A stretch of 64,000 nucleotides of DNA from Sinohyriopsis cumingii (GCA_028554795.2 CM068832.1:83010049-83074048); one strand, 5' to 3'. Shown: positions 1 through 13,476, numbered from the stretch's first letter. Program-made: numbers and translations. The notes: generated from the letters alone by a model not told the origin.

Positions 1-599
1 AAACTCCAATGAATATCATTAAATCAACTCCAATTAATATAATTACATTAACTCCAAAAAATATAATTACATCAATTTCAATGAATATAATTAATCAACT
101 CCAATGGATTTAATTAAGTTAACTCCAATGAATATAATTACATAACTCCAATAAATATAATTACATTAGTACCAAATGAATATAATTAATCAACTGCAGC
201 AAATATATAATTAAATCAACCCCAATGAATATAATTACATCAACCCCAATGAATATAATTGCATCAACTCCAATGAATATAATAAATCAACTACAACAAA
301 TATAATTAAATCAACTCCAATGAATATAATTGCATCAACCCCAATGAATATAATTACATCAACCTGATGAATATAATTAAGTCAACTCCAATGAATATAA
401 CTACATCAACCCCAATGAATATAATTGCATCAACTCCAATGAATATAATAAATCAGCTACAACAAAATATAATTAAATCAACTCCAATGAATATAATTGC
501 ATCAACCCCAATGAATATAATTGCATCAACCCCAATGAATATAATAAAATCATCTCCAATGAGTATAATTACATCAACCCCAATGAATATAATTGGTTA
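1..599. repeat. 24-bp minisatellite
   Basis: Tandem units of about 24 bp built on ATGAATATAATTACATCAAC with variants (TTAAATCAACTCC, TGCATCAACCCC). The unit is a multiple of three, so a stretch at 367-600 stays open and reads as an eight-residue repeat (MNIIASTP). This is a consequence of the repeat, not evidence for a gene. The array enters from outside the window. Confidence 0.9.
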
Positions 600-719
600 G
601 TAAATGTAAACTCTGTTGTCATTAGTACCAGCATTTGTTAAAAAATTCAGTCATTATTGTCTTACATATGGAATATAAAATATGAGAATAGTGTTGACCC
701 CTTGTATAACATTCCTTTG

Positions 720-960
720 GGTAACTCAGTTGGGACTCATTCAGTAAAATCCCTTAGGGGTCACTGAAATGTGGCCACATTTACAGCAGCCACTTAGGGG
801 CCATTGAAATATTGACCTACTGTAACATCTTGAGAGTTGATTATGGTAACCTCTTGTTGCAGAGGAATGATTTTAAGAGATGCTAGGTATATGATAGGGG
901 TTACGGTAACCTCTTGTTGCAGATGAATGATTTTAAGAGGTGCTAGGTATATCATAGGGA
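720..960. repeat. Short degenerate duplications
   Basis: A 60-bp unit containing GGTAACCTCTTGTTGCAG occurs twice (near 845 and 905). It is preceded by two diverged copies of a CTTAGGGGYCAYTGAAAT segment. No coding signal is seen. Confidence 0.6.
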
Positions 961-1985
961 AACCTTATAATGCAGGCCATGAATTCGATTTATGGCCTAT
1001 GATTTTATGACGTGTCAGTAACCCAGGGCATGAATCAGATTGATGGGCTATGATTTTAAGACATGTCAGTAACCCATGGCATGAATCGGATTTATGAACT
1101 ATGATTTTAAGACATGTCAGTAACCCAGGGCATGAATCAGATTTAAGAACTATGATTTTAAGACATGTCAGTAACTCAGGGCATGATTCAGATTTAAGAA
1201 CTATGATTTTAAGACATGTCAGACATATCAGTAACTCAAGGTATACATCATATCTACTACCTGTAATTTCTAGAAATGTTAGCTATGTCTTAGGGAGACA
1301 TGTTTAACCCAGGTTATGCATCAGATTTGCTATGATTTGAATACATGTCATGTCAAAGAGACATGTTTAACCCAGTTTTTACATCAGATTTACTATGATT
1401 TGAATATATGTCACATGTCAAAGAGACATGTTTAACCCAGTTTTTACATTAGATTTACTATGATTTGAATATATGTCACATGGCAAAGAGACATGTTTAA
1501 CCCAGTGTATTCATCGGATTTACTATGATTTTAATGCATAACACATGGCAACGAGACATGTTTAACCCAGTGTATACATCAGATTTACTATGATTTTAAT
1601 ACATAACACATGGCAAAGAGACATGTTTAACTCAGTGTATTCATCAGATTTACTATGATTTTAATACATAACACATGGCAAAGAGACATGTTTAACCCAG
1701 TGTATACATCAGATATACTATGATTTTAATACATGTCACATATGTCAGAGAGAGATATGTATAACTGAGAGTATACATCCAATTTACTAGAGATGTTACA
1801 CAAGTCATAGGGAGACATGTATAACCCAGGGTATAAATCTGACTTATTTAGACATGTTTCATATGTGATAGGGAGATATGTATAACCCAGGGTATACATC
1901 TGATTTATTAGACATGTTTCACATGTCATAGTGCGACATGTATAGCCCAGGATATATATCCTATTTACTTCCTATGATTTTAAGA
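960..1985. repeat. 51-65-bp minisatellite array
   Basis: About 16-18 tandem units share ACATGTYNNTAACCCAG and ATCAGATTTACTATGATTT. Monomer length changes along the array: about 51 bp on the left (1.0-1.25 kb) and about 65 bp in the centre (1.3-1.75 kb). Short ORFs on both strands follow the repeat and are not supported as genes. Confidence 0.85.
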
Positions 1986-2872
1986 GATGTTACAGATGTC
2001 ATGGCATTAATTGAAGTGTTAAGTTCATTTGTTGTAGACACAACTAACATTTTGTCACCATATGAAAAGAGGACCATGTAGAGAAATGCAGAACAATGTC
2101 GTCATTTTTCATAAATTCTGCCTGATCTGTAAGAATTTCTTTTAACATTTCTTTTTCACATCCTTAAACATTGTACAGAAGAAATGAACAATTTCAGGCA
2201 GTCACTTTGTGTAGAGGTTCAGTACTTTTGAGTAAAATGGGACTAGAATTGAATGCTTATGTATTTTTTGTGAATTTGAAAGTAAGATTTTAACACTTGC
2301 GGCTGTATTTCTTGGCCAAAATGGGTGATTACTAAATTTGTTTTTATGTAAATAAAAATCATGTTTCCTTAACACTGATGTCCGTGTTGTGTTTCTTTCT
2401 AGTATTACATAAACAAGTAATTCGGACAAAAACAAGTAGGATCTTGTTTATTGAACGATTGAAAGGAACTAATGTTTTTTCAAACCTTTTCATGCATAAA
2501 AGAGTATTTTAGTCTTCCTTCTTAACTTGGTATTAGAAACCTGACTAAAGATCATTGCTTGGTGTAATGTTGTCTAGGTTTTTCTTTCTTTATCATTTTC
2601 ACATTGACATTGACTGTAAATGCTACTGTCAGAACAAGGCTACTTTACTCTGTTTCTTTATGTTTGCTTGTCACCTTTTTATACATTTGGTCATTCATAA
2701 GCATATATGTTCTAATATGACTTAGTAATTTAAACTCCTGTTGGCTACATAAGCAGTAGTACGAATTTTAAAAAGTCTTATTTTATATTTGATTTTTTAA
2801 ACAATATTGTTTCATACTTTTCTAACCGAACTTATAATAAAAGAATTTTAAACGGAAAGAATGACAGTTTAG
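1986..2872. other. Unannotated AT-rich stretch
   Basis: No ORF with recognisable similarity, no RNA gene and no clear repeat structure is visible. It is ordinary intergenic AT-rich DNA between two minisatellites. Confidence 0.5.
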
Positions 2873-3062
2873 TGAAAATCAAAACTTTGAACTAAGCACC
2901 TGATTCGAAGTAAAATCAAAACCTTCAACCAAGTGTCTGAATCGAAGTTAAATCAAAACATTCAAATAATCGTCTGATTCGAAGTAAAATCAAAGCATTC
3001 AACTAAATGTCTGAATCGAAGCAAAATCAAAACATTCAAAAATATGGCTGATTCGAAGTATA
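2873..3062. repeat. 36-37-bp minisatellite
   Basis: Five tandem units of the type AAAATCAAAACNTTCAACYAAGTGTCTGAATCGAAGT. The units alternate between CTGATTCGAAG and CTGAATCGAAG forms. Confidence 0.8.
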
Positions 3063-3985
3063 ATTTTGCAATTAATTACACTGAAATGATTTAGTTTCTA
3101 AAAAGCAGTTTACAGAGTTTGATAAGAGTGTTAATATAGAACTCGAATCAGAACACTTTGTCACATTTTTTTCTCGCATTGATATGTTGCTGACTATATC
3201 ATTTATTGGACTATTGTAGTTAACAGTAATTGTCGTTTTCAAACCAAAATATCAGTTTAAACCTTATATTAGCAATATTTTGGTACTGTTCAATATCTGC
3301 AACAATTTATCAACATTGTAGATAAACTAATACATGCAAATATCATTTTACACTGTTAATATTTATAAGTATCAGTTCACAAATTTCTGTGAAGAAATAT
3401 GGGTTGGACACTATCAGCAGTAGAAGGTAATGGTGGTCTGGCTCACCTAGCCCACTGTGTGGTCTAGGTGAGTGAGCGAACTCTCGTTGGATTCTAATAC
3501 TGTGTTATGGGGGTTCTGGCTCATTTTTTTCCTTAGGGGTTCTGGGACACCTGCATGGTCTCAGAGAATTCCCCTAATGTGTTATAGGGGTTCAGGCTCA
3601 CTTTGTGAATCTCTGCTGCTTTTTCACTTTTCCTTAGACTGCCTGGTCCTCATAGGATTCTACTTCTAGGTTGTGGAGGTTTTGGTTCACTTTTTTCCTT
3701 GTGGGGTTTCTGGCTCACTTTTCCTTAGAGGCTTATAGAAGTTTACCTCTGTGGAATGGGATTTCAGGCTCACTTTTTCTTTGGGGGTTTCTGGTTCTCA
3801 CTTTATTTTTTACTGCATGCGATAATATCCATGGGCGAGTGTGTGAATACCTTCGGTGGATTAGCGTTTATCGTCGAAGGCATAGTCCTATTTTGTTGAC
3901 GAGTAGGGTGGAGAGATAATGTTGTTGTGATCGGAACGATCTCATGGAGTTGTATTGGAGATGTCCCAGTAAGGACTATCTATAA
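3063..3985. other. Low-complexity stretch with loose repeats
   Basis: At 3430-3800 a phrase like GGGTTCTGGCTCACTTTTTCC recurs four to six times with variable spacing, a degenerate repeat. The two short plus-strand ORFs here follow that repeat and resemble no family I know. The rest is featureless. Confidence 0.45.
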
Positions 3986-3989
3986 TGAT

Positions 3990-6900
3990 CGACGGTGGCA
4001 ATGTGACTGAAGACGGTTTTATTTGGACAACTTTGGCTTTTTCTGGATGGACTCGTCCTTGAGCGTGATGCAGTACATGTTGGATCGAAGTTCTATGAAT
4101 TCTGTGATGGGTATGCCACAAGATTCATCTTTGAACGTTCAGAGTATCTATTTATTGTCTTGACAGTGAAGTGGGCTTGTTTTTGGATAATCGCTGAGAT
4201 TGAAGAGATGTGGATGTTAATAGAGACTTGAGCAGACATCGTCGGTGTGAATTTCGTAGAGAATGAGTCGAAATCGGTCATGAGTAGTCTGGCTTTATCT
4301 CCGTAGTGTTGTCGGATGAAGTCGTAAAGAAACTCGAGCATGAGCATTTGAGAGAGAGAACGGCTGGACCGACGTAGATGTGTTTATCGAGCGGGATACA
4401 TGTTTTTCTGGATTTGGTGGCGACGGGTTTTTGTCAAAGATTTTCATGCTGACGAGGGTATCATTGGCGACGAGCTTATCTCTTCGTCGTGGGTGATTGA
4501 CGATTTCGAGTTTCTTTCTGCATCGTATGTTTTCCATGTTTGTTGTTTCTCTGAAGAAGCTGTTCATGAGTTTAAAGAAAATTTTATCGAAGTCTTTGTT
4601 GGTGTTGGCGCGTTGTTGGGAATTCAAGTCGACGTAGGATGTCATCCATGGAGATTGTTTAAACTAGAGAGCTCGATGAATGTGTGTAAAAACTAGGCCA
4701 TATTGAAGAGCTTGTTCGATGAGTCGATAGTGTATCTTGTGGTGTGTTTTGTGATGGAGATTGGGTACTAGTATTTTTCACTTTGGTCTCTCCGCTGTAG
4801 AAATTTGTTTTCTTTTGGAGTTGTTGGGGAGAAAGCATGGAGGGTGCGATGAGCAGAAGGGATAATTGTTATGAGCTTCGTGGAGATGGGTGGGATAGTC
4901 TAGATCGATTTCGACAAAATAGCTCCAGGAGTCATCCTGATATCCTTCTTGTTTTTCTTGGAGGAATTGTTCTCCAGTAATCGAGTGAAAATCTCCAATA
5001 AGAAGGGACTGTGACATGGACCATTCATATAGATTATTGGTATCGCGGTGGAGAATGTTGGTGGAAGGTTGAATGGGATGTTAGTTGGGCGTGTATTTGT
5101 TATTGATGACGCGTGTTTTTGGCTGATGGTGCTGATGACTCCTCGAATCATGCTCTCGGTGAACATAAACATGTATGGGTCTTGGAAGACCTAAAGTTGT
5201 ACTTTGCTCATTTTGAGAAGGGCATCACAGGAGAGTCAAGGTGATGAGAAATACGAGTGGATCGAGTTGATAATGATCGAGGCTTATGTGTCTAAAATGT
5301 TTGAAGAGATCAATGAGTATAAGTACATCCATTTTCAAGTAGAGGTCGTGATAATCGCCCAGAGTGTGACATTAGAGGTCATTCCATATTTTGTCCTCGG
5401 TGAAAAGTGAGAGATGTTAGTGAGAATAGAAGGTCTTCATGGCGGGTAAGGAGGTGTCATCTGGACCACACGTCGATGTACTCGTAGAGATAAGCTCCTT
5501 TTCTTTGGAGGAGAAGAGCACGAGCTCCAAATTCTTTTTCGAGATGCACGTATTGAGGGCAGGTGTGAGCAAGTTATTCTAGCGACGACTCCATAAACTG
5601 GAGCGGATCGATGAAACGAAAGGAGCCAATCGAAAACGACAATTACTTTTCGAAATTGTTGGGAATGCGTTTGATCTGTGTTCCTACTTTGAAGAGACGT
5701 GTTTTGACACGTGGATGGCTGAAGGCTGCGATGATGAAGTGTCCATTTTAGCCTCGTCGATTATGATCGACGACGGGAAGAAAGTCTGGATCTTTGAAGC
5801 GTAGGTTACAATCGGCGTGAGCAGCTCCTCGATAGTGTCGGGTGATCTCTGACTTTTGGATCATGAGGTTGAAAGTACTTCTCACAGATGTTCATTGCTT
5901 TTCTGTTTTGTGTTGTTGGTAGTGTTGGCGTTGTTTTGGGGGGTGTGTGTGGAGTGAGATGTGTTCGATTTTTCGGAGATCTTTGATGCGTTTCCAATCT
6001 GTGACGAGTTGCTCAATGAGCCCGACGACGCAGTCATCCCCTCGTTGCTGTTGGTAGGGTGATGACAAACGCTCATCGACAGAGCAGCATGTTTTAAAGC
6101 CGATAGCGCAGGGGATATGCTTATGTTCTACTTGAGTGAAAGAATGGTCTTGATCTGAAGAAGGCCTTGTACTTTTTCAAAGATGGCTCCAGAGTCAAAG
6201 ACGATGTAAAACGTGTGCACTTATTTTTTTGTAGTGATGTTCAAACTGTAGTGTTTCTTCACGTGGCAGCTAAACGACTTGTAGTTCTTGGCAGCATCCC
6301 TACGAGAGATGTTCTTGCAGTCGTTGGGACTGAGAGTAGCATTGTAATCAGCGACAGCAGAAATACCCATGACTTTTATGCTGGGTGTACTGAGATCGAC
6401 ACAATCAGCTAAAGTCCTTGACTTAGACGAAATGGTTTTGGTAATGCAGTCAGTTGATGCTGCATTGCAAAGATGTTTTGGACATCAATAGGAGATAGAC
6501 AACGAACTGTTTATCTCCAGCCTTTTTGTCTTCTAGTCCAAAGACGTTGAGAGGGAGTACATCGTTGAGTAATTCTAGTTTAGAAACGTCTTTGACCGCT
6601 GCGAGAAAGGGGATGTCGGTGGGTGTGGAGTGTACCAAAATAGGGCTTGTACTTGGAGACGCGATCGGCATTGTCGGCAGGATGTAGAGCGGTGAGGATA
6701 GCTCAAACGAGGCAATAGTCATCGTTATTTTTTACATTGATGCAGGCTTTGGTGGTTAGGATAGATTTGGGGAGGGGGACTTCCGCGTAACGGTGCGAAG
6801 TTGGAAGTTTAAAACGAGATGGAATTGTCTCCGACGAAGATCCAAGTGGATCCTGACGTTTGAGAGTCTTCGATACGGAGCTGAATAAGCGATCAGGCGA

Positions 6901-7645
6901 TGTCGACGATGTGATTAGAATAATCACTGCGATTGACGACGAAGGATTTGCATCTGATCCACACCTTGATGATCTTGTGTTCCTTGTCCAGATGAATGTT
7001 GAGGGCAACTCCCAGTCGGATGGCGGTATGAGTTCGTACTTCTGTCTGAATGGTAGGGTGTATAATGCATTGAAGTAAGGGTAAGTCGGATCCTCGCTGA
7101 AGGATAGGGGTATGATTGTAAATGAATAATTTGTTTAGCATGACCGGTTATTCAAGCGTTCATGTGTTTGTCCATGGAGTGAGGACGACGATGTACCTTC
7201 ATCGTTTTGTGTTTGAGGTTCACCGGGGAGTAATTCCCATGAATTATTCAGTCCCCTGGATTATTGACTGTGCAATTTGGACATAAAAACCATCCGAGAT
7301 CAAAAAAATGTCAAAAACCACGTTTTCAATTCTTTTTGTGTGAGGATCTGTGCAGTAACTGGAGGAGTTCTTGACGCATGCAGGAGATGCAGTGCTTGAA
7401 CATGGGTTCTTTATCGTAGATGAGCCACCGTGAGCAAGACTAGACCGTGTCATATGCCCACGACTTTAGTCAGGGCGAGACTTACGTTAATGTCGACGAT
7501 GAGATGAAACGCATTGACGATGGACTTCTCGAGATCTTCCCGATTTTCCACTACGACGTAGGTCATGTATCGCATGTAGCCTGATAGACCCTCAGCCATC
7601 TCTACTACATCCTTCATTCTATATGAAGATAATTTAAAAATCATT
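3990..7645 (-). pseudogene. Fossil Polinton/Maverick-type DNA polymerase B
   Basis: The minus strand carries, in the correct N-to-C order, scattered blocks typical of the family B polymerase of animal Polintons/Mavericks. These include the N-terminal INVKNNDDYC block near 6.7 kb, ISTISQKHA near 5.1 kb, the IGDFHS and YFVEIDLDYP blocks near 4.85-5.0 kb, the FFKLMNS motif B region near 4.57 kb, and the catalytic motif C region YGDKARLLMTDFDSF near 4.28 kb. In a live element this enzyme would copy the element by protein-primed synthesis. The gene is broken in many places (a dozen or more), so it is old. No integrase or capsid partner is recognisable beside it, so this is a lone remnant. The base composition is less AT-rich than the flanks, fitting former coding DNA. 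Confidence 0.85.
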
Positions 7646-7959
7646 TCAACGTTTTTTCGCTAAGACATCGCATGCAATGATGACGAATCAGATGCTCGTC
7701 ATAGTAGATTTTGACCACACTCTCCTGAGACAAGTGCGTGCGCTGCCCTTCGTGAGTAAGGCCTGTCCACGCGATGCTCCTTGTATTTGTTTCAAAGCTG
7801 GCCGGAGTAGAACAGGAAGAGGAATTCTAGTTATCTCTCTTATGCCCTTTCCGGCTCAACAATTTAAAAATTCGACCGTTACTTTAGATAACCTAATTCA
7901 AATTCCTATTAAATCGTCAACCTTTGTGTCAACTATCCAAGAGATACCTTTGTTTATTG

Positions 7960-9350
7960 CATGATTCAATGTCCAATGAGTAGGACCACCGGAAAAGCGC
8001 ACATAAATAGTTAAATTTATCAACGACCAGATTATAGACGTCTTTTTCCTGACAGAAACATGGCCAAAAGCACCAGGTGATATGCCCAAGTGCGCAGATC
8101 TAACATCCACTGGTTACTTCATCAAGTCGTTCCCCCGCCACTCTCGCGGAAGTGGAATTGCTGTCATCACAAAGAACTCCATGATCAAACGTCTAACTAC
8201 ACCACAACATTCAATTTGGACCACACACTGTTTGAACTAGTCCAAACCGCACTCACACTGGATCAACGGTCAGTCCATTTTTTTCTGCTTATACCGCCCT
8301 CCTCCTAGTAGAATAAAAACAAGCTGACTGAATCTCTCTGTTTGGAGCAGTTTCCGAATCTCCTGGAGTATGGAAATTCGATAGGTGGCAACCTGACTAT
8401 TCTTGGAGATTTCAACTTTCACTTTGACTGTCCCGGAAACCCAAATACATCAAAACTCATAGATTCCATTAATCTTTTCAACCTCAAACAGTCAGTTAAC
8501 CAACCCACCCATTAACATGGTCATATTTTAGACTGGATTCTGCATAGACTTGATGATAATATTCTATGGTCCTCCCTGGTATCCCACGAACTTGCATCAG
8601 ATCACCTCTGCATTATATGCCATCTTGACGTATCAGTCCCTAACCCTCCACCTTTATCTGCTACTAAGAGAAACCTCGGTATGATAAATAGAAGCAAACT
8701 AATGCACGACATCCAAGCGAACCTAACAACTAGCTTACCTCTTACAGCAGAACAACTCGACAACCGCCTGCGTTCATTGCTCGACAAACATACCCCAGCT
8801 ACCAAGTGTAGAGTATCAATTCAAAAGTGTTCTCCATGGAATAGCATTGTTAGGGACCATATTCGGACTGCTTAAAGAGACCGCCGTAAAGCTGAGAGGC
8901 TCTGGCTTTCCACCAGACTCACTATTCATAAGCAAATCTATGAAGCCGCTACGAAGAATGTCACAAATATAGTCTATGCAGCGAAATCAGCCCACTACAC
9001 TACTAAGATCAGGGCCGGCGCCAGACCCGGCCAGACTATCTGGCACCCTAGGCAAGGTTAGATTCTGGCGCCCCCCCCTGGAAAATATCAATTTCAAAAT
9101 ATGGAAAGTTCCAGCTGCAAAGAGCTCTTCGAGATTACTAACAAGATAATGTCAAGGAACAAATGTACACCACTTCCAACTACCTTCTCTCCAGTCGACC
9201 TTCCGGACATGTTTGCAAATTTCTTCCGTGACAAAGTACAAACCATTAGAGATAAGCTTGACACCACAATTGCAATTGACTCGTCGTCACCATACAGTTG
9301 GGATACAGAATTTGAGCGGCAACCATTAGCAGCATTTGAACCTGTCTCTG
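7960..9350 (+). mobile_element. LINE fragment, endonuclease and linker region (CR1/L2-like group)
   Basis: Plus-strand translation shows the apurinic-endonuclease signature of non-LTR retrotransposons in order: FFLTETWPK near 8.05 kb, SFPRHSRGSGIAVI near 8.13 kb, a YRPPPSR block near 8.29 kb, GDFNFHFD near 8.41 kb, HGHILDWILH near 8.52 kb and ASDHLCI near 8.6 kb. These are followed by the linker that precedes the reverse transcriptase (MFANFFRDKVQTIRDKLD near 9.21 kb). Reading passes through all three frames and several stops, and the reverse transcriptase itself is missing, so this is a dead 5' part. A hAT fragment sits inside it at 9.01-9.10 kb. Assignment to the CR1/L2/Daphne side is a judgement from the linker and is not firm. 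Confidence 0.8.
9010..9100 (+). mobile_element. hAT MITE, 5' fragment
   Basis: Starts CAGGGCCGGCGCCAGA and matches the first about 90 bases of the element at 33144-33324 almost base for base (TATCTGGCRCCCTAGGCAAG, then AAAATATCAATTTCAAAAT). It breaks off before the 3' end. It interrupts the LINE coding text, so it is younger than the LINE. Confidence 0.8.
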
Positions 9351-9898
9351 TGGATTTCATGATCTTTCCATCACTGGTAGGCCTCTTCCAAGGATAATTT
9401 ACCCGCCTTTCTAACTTCGATGATGTCCACGTGTGCTCCCGTAGCATGCTTCATTAGGTACTTACTCTTGCTCGTTTACGCCTCCTGTCTGTACGTATCG
9501 TCGAACAGTAACTGATGAAACTTCGTCACGTTGCGCATGCTCTATATGAACTTTATGGTCGCAATGAATTATTTTTAACTTTATTACCGAATTTACATGC
9601 TACTTGTAATATTAGATTTTCAGTATGAAAAAATTATTGGTAGCTTTACGGTATTGCTGAAATTGAAAACTAATTGGAATTTATGACAGTTCGATTCACT
9701 GCATTTAAAAACGTCGACGTGCGGATGTCAGAGAAAATATCCAAGCAGTTCTTATCTTGGTGTGTGATACGGAAATGGGGAATAAACACCTTTATGGTAG
9801 GCCTACCAGATCAAACGTGTAAGAACAAATCGGTATGTAATAAACTTAAATATCAACTTCTATTTTATATACATTATGCCTTTTTGCACTCTCTGTCC

Positions 9899-9947
<49 letters not shown>

Positions 9948-10380
9948 GTACGCGCACACACATAGTACACACATCCACTTCATTATTTTAATGACTGAAT
10001 ACATTTGTCGGTATAAGACTGTTTTGGTTAAAAAATTGGTAATTTCCACTCCAATCGATTCTGGTCCAAATGATGCACGTTTTATGTGTGTGTGTAATCT
10101 GGGCTAAACAGACTTTGGACAAAATGTAAATACATGTGTTGACACAGTTTTGAGTTATTTTATCTGACTGATATGTAGGACATGTTGTAAATACAAGTGT
10201 TGATACAATATTGAGGTGTTTTATCTAACCGACATGTGTGATGCAGATATACTTGCACCTGCAAAGCAATGATTTAAACGACAATATTTGAACTTTAGGA
10301 TGCAGGTGTACAAAACAAAATTCTACACATGACACCTGTGCCCTCAGTTGTCTTTCAAACGCAACGCCAATAGTCAATAC
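9351..10380. other. Intergenic, with TC/CA microsatellite
   Basis: Holds a (CTGT)/(CT)n run followed by (CA)n at 9892-9968. Otherwise no recognisable gene or repeat. Confidence 0.5.
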
Positions 10381-10925
10381 TGCTTAGTTTGTTCCATACA
10401 TAATACAAATACCCATGTTCTGATTGCAGTCTTCGTAGGCTTTTCACGTACATCATACAAATACCCATGTTCCAACTGCAGTCTTCGTAGGCTTTTCACG
10501 TACATCATATAAATACCCATGTTCCGACTGCAGTCTTCGTAGGCTTTTCACGTATATCATACAAATACCCATGTTCCGACTGCAGTCTTCGTAGGCTTTT
10601 CACGTACATCATACAAATACCTATGTTCCGACTGCAGTCTTCGTAGGCTTTTCGCGTACATCATACAAATACCTATGTTCGGACTGCAGTCTTCGTAGGC
10701 TATTCACGCACATCATACAAATACCTATGTTCCTACTGCAGTTTTCGTAGGCTTTTCGCGTACATCATACAAATACCCATGTTCTGACTTAAGTTTTCGT
10801 AGGCTTTTCACATATATCATACAAATAGCCATGTTCCGACTGCAGGCTTCGTAGGCTTTTCACGTGCATCATACAAATACCCATGTTCTGACTGCAGTAT
10901 CCGCAGGCTTCATATATACATCATA
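10381..10925. repeat. 52-bp minisatellite
   Basis: About ten head-to-tail copies of a 52-bp unit containing GCAGTCTTCGTAGGCTTTTC, ACGTACATCATACAAATACC and CATGTTCCGACT. Most copies differ by one to three bases. The last copies at the right are more diverged. Confidence 0.9.
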
Positions 10926-11274
10926 CAGTTACCCAGCTTTTAATTGCAGTCTCGATATACTTGTCTTACTTTATTATTTAGACATTGTTTATTCTTATCA
11001 AAGATTTTTTAACATTTTCTGCAATAAAATTGAAGCACTTTTCGTTGGGTCGATCACTCTTTTACTTATTCCTAAATATGCTTATTAATTGTATGCACGG
11101 TTTAATTTAGATTTGCAAAATCAAAGTAATATGTTTATTAAAAGTTCACTTCCTCTTTGAATGTCATTTTCTAAAACCCTTCCCTTATTGAAAAGTACAA
11201 AAACACATCACGTATTATGTAATTAAAGAGGGAAAAATATATTGTTGCAATAGTGGCACTAAATGTACATCGGC

Positions 11275-11590
11275 ATATATTAAATTCATGTATTGACTTC
11301 GGTATGAAATGCATATATTGACTCCGGTGTGAAATGCATATATTAACTCTGTATAAAATGGATGTATTGACTTCGGTATGAAATACCTATGTTGACTCCG
11401 GTTTGAGATAGATATATTGACTTCGGTATGAAATGGATATATTTACTCCGGTATGAAATGGATATATTGTCTTGGGTATCAAATAGATATATTGACTCCG
11501 GTATCAAATGAATATATTGACTTGGGTATGAAATGGATATACTGACTTCGGTATGAAATGCAAAGTCATATGTTCCTGGTATGAAATGTG
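11275..11590. repeat. 25-bp minisatellite
   Basis: About twelve units of the form TATTGACTTCGGTATGAAATGGATA, alternating between CTTCGG and CTCCGG variants. A minus-strand ORF of 89 codons across it is a by-product of the repeat. Confidence 0.85.
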
Positions 11591-11689
11591 ACACAAACCT
11601 TGCTATTGGCAAATTCGAAGAAAGGTGTATTTACAGTAGTACTCAGTTACAACCTATGCTTGAATAAATTTCAAGGTACATTGTATTGT

Positions 11690-12715
11690 CAAATTGTTAG
11701 ACAAATTACGATCTATGATGGAATACATTTTAGGATATAATGTGTTGAGCTGATTTTAAGATAAACTACAGCATATCATGGAATACATATTTGGGCACAC
11801 TGTGTTGGTCAGATTGTAACAAAAATTACAACATATCAGGGAATACTTACTTGGTTACGCTGTATTGTAAAATTGTAACACAAATTGCTACATATCATGG
11901 AATACTTACATGGATACGCTGTATTGTAAGATTGTAACACAAGTTACCACATACCATGAAATACTTACTTGGGTACGCTTTATTGGTCAGGTTGTAACAC
12001 AAGTTACAACATATAATGGAATACTTACTTGGATACGCTGTATTGTAAGATTGTAACACAAGTTACAATATACCATGAAATACTTACTTGGGTACGCTGT
12101 ATTGTAAGATTGCAACACAAGTTACAACATATCATGGAATACTTACTTGGGTACGCTGTATTGTAAGATTGTAATACAAGATATAACATACCATGAAATA
12201 CTTACTTGGGTACGCTGTATTGTAAGATTGCAACACAAGTTACAACATATCATGGAATACTTACTTGGGTACGCTGTATTGTAAGACTGTAACACAAGTT
12301 ACAACATACCATGAAATACTTACGTGGGTACGCTGTATTGTAAGATTGCAACACAAGTTACAACATATCATGGAATACTTACTTGGGTACGCTGTATTGT
12401 AAGACTGTAACACAAGTTACAACATACCATGAAATACTTACTTGGGTACGCTGTATTGTAAGATTGCAACACAAGTTACAACATATCATGGAATACTTAC
12501 TTGGGTACGCTGTATTGTAAGACTGTAACACATGTTACAACATACCATGAAATACTTACTTGGGTACGCTGTATTGTAAGATTGCAACACAAGCTACATC
12601 ATATCATGGAATACTTACTTGGGTACGCTGTATTGTAAGATTGCAACACAAGTTACAACATGCCATGAAATACTTGGATACGCTGTATTGTAAGATTGTA
12701 ACACTCATAAAGAAG
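11690..12715. repeat. 59-bp array with 118-bp higher-order dimers
   Basis: About 17 units of 59 bp (GTAAGATTGTAACACAAGTT, ACAACATACCATGAAATACT, TACTTGGGTACGCTGTATT). From about 12.05 kb two monomer types alternate: one with ATTGCAACAC and TATCATGGAA, the other with TGTAACAC and TACCATGAAA. This gives a 118-bp dimer as the period. The left part is more diverged and mixed. Confidence 0.9.
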
Positions 12716-13108
12716 AATGTCCTAAAGCAAAGTTAGTATAAAATGTTCCTTAAGTTTGCTAATTTCTCACACCTTTTTAGAATTTCAGTCTTCGGTCTGG
12801 ACTTGAGGTGGAAATGGTATCATCCTTTTCATTAAAAAAAAATAACACTGAAATATAAATAGGTTACTTCAGCGCATAAACAATTCAGGAAGTTTTAAGA
12901 TTCTCAGACATTTTAGATTTGGAACGCTTTCTTATAAGGATATTGGTTTTGTACTAATGTTCTGACTCGTAGAAACGTTTTCATTAATATTTCAAGAAAT
13001 CGCCTGTTCTGTTCATTTTCAAACAGTTTTCAAAATGACTGAACTAGTTGCTTAGTTTTGGTGGTCTTCTTTGTTCAACGTAAGTCTCTAGAGTCAATCT
13101 GTTAAGCA

Positions 13109-13153
<45 letters not shown>

Positions 13154-13476
13154 TAATGTCATGCCGATAATGTATTAGGCAAGATTATCCAGTAATCAAG
13201 ATAGATAAGTGTACTACTTGTTGACAGGTTGACGTGGAATCATTATTTGTGTTATGGTGACATGTGACCTTAGTGATTACCGTGTTAACAGCGTTTCGCG
13301 CGTAGCAAAATATTCTTAAATTCGTATTATATTCGGCATATGAAGGTTGTACATATACTATATCTGTACAAATATAAATTGCTTCCCAACTAGACGTAAA
13401 TAAATGTAATCAAAATGGAGAGATATATACCTTTCCAGTAGACAGTTCTTCCATATATATAACTTACCCCTTGTAC

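Noticed and set aside
367-600. MNIIASTP repeat protein
   Set aside because: A by-product of a 24-bp minisatellite that is also broken in the rest of the array.
4400-4696. Plus-strand 98-codon ORF
   Set aside because: A shadow of the minus-strand Polinton polymerase fossil, whose motif B region lies there.
9674-9991. 105-codon ORF ending in a Ser/Leu/His/Thr run
   Set aside because: Its end is translated CT/CA microsatellite and its beginning has no similarity.
960-12715. CRISPR array
   Set aside because: Units are head-to-tail with no unique spacers, and the DNA is eukaryotic.
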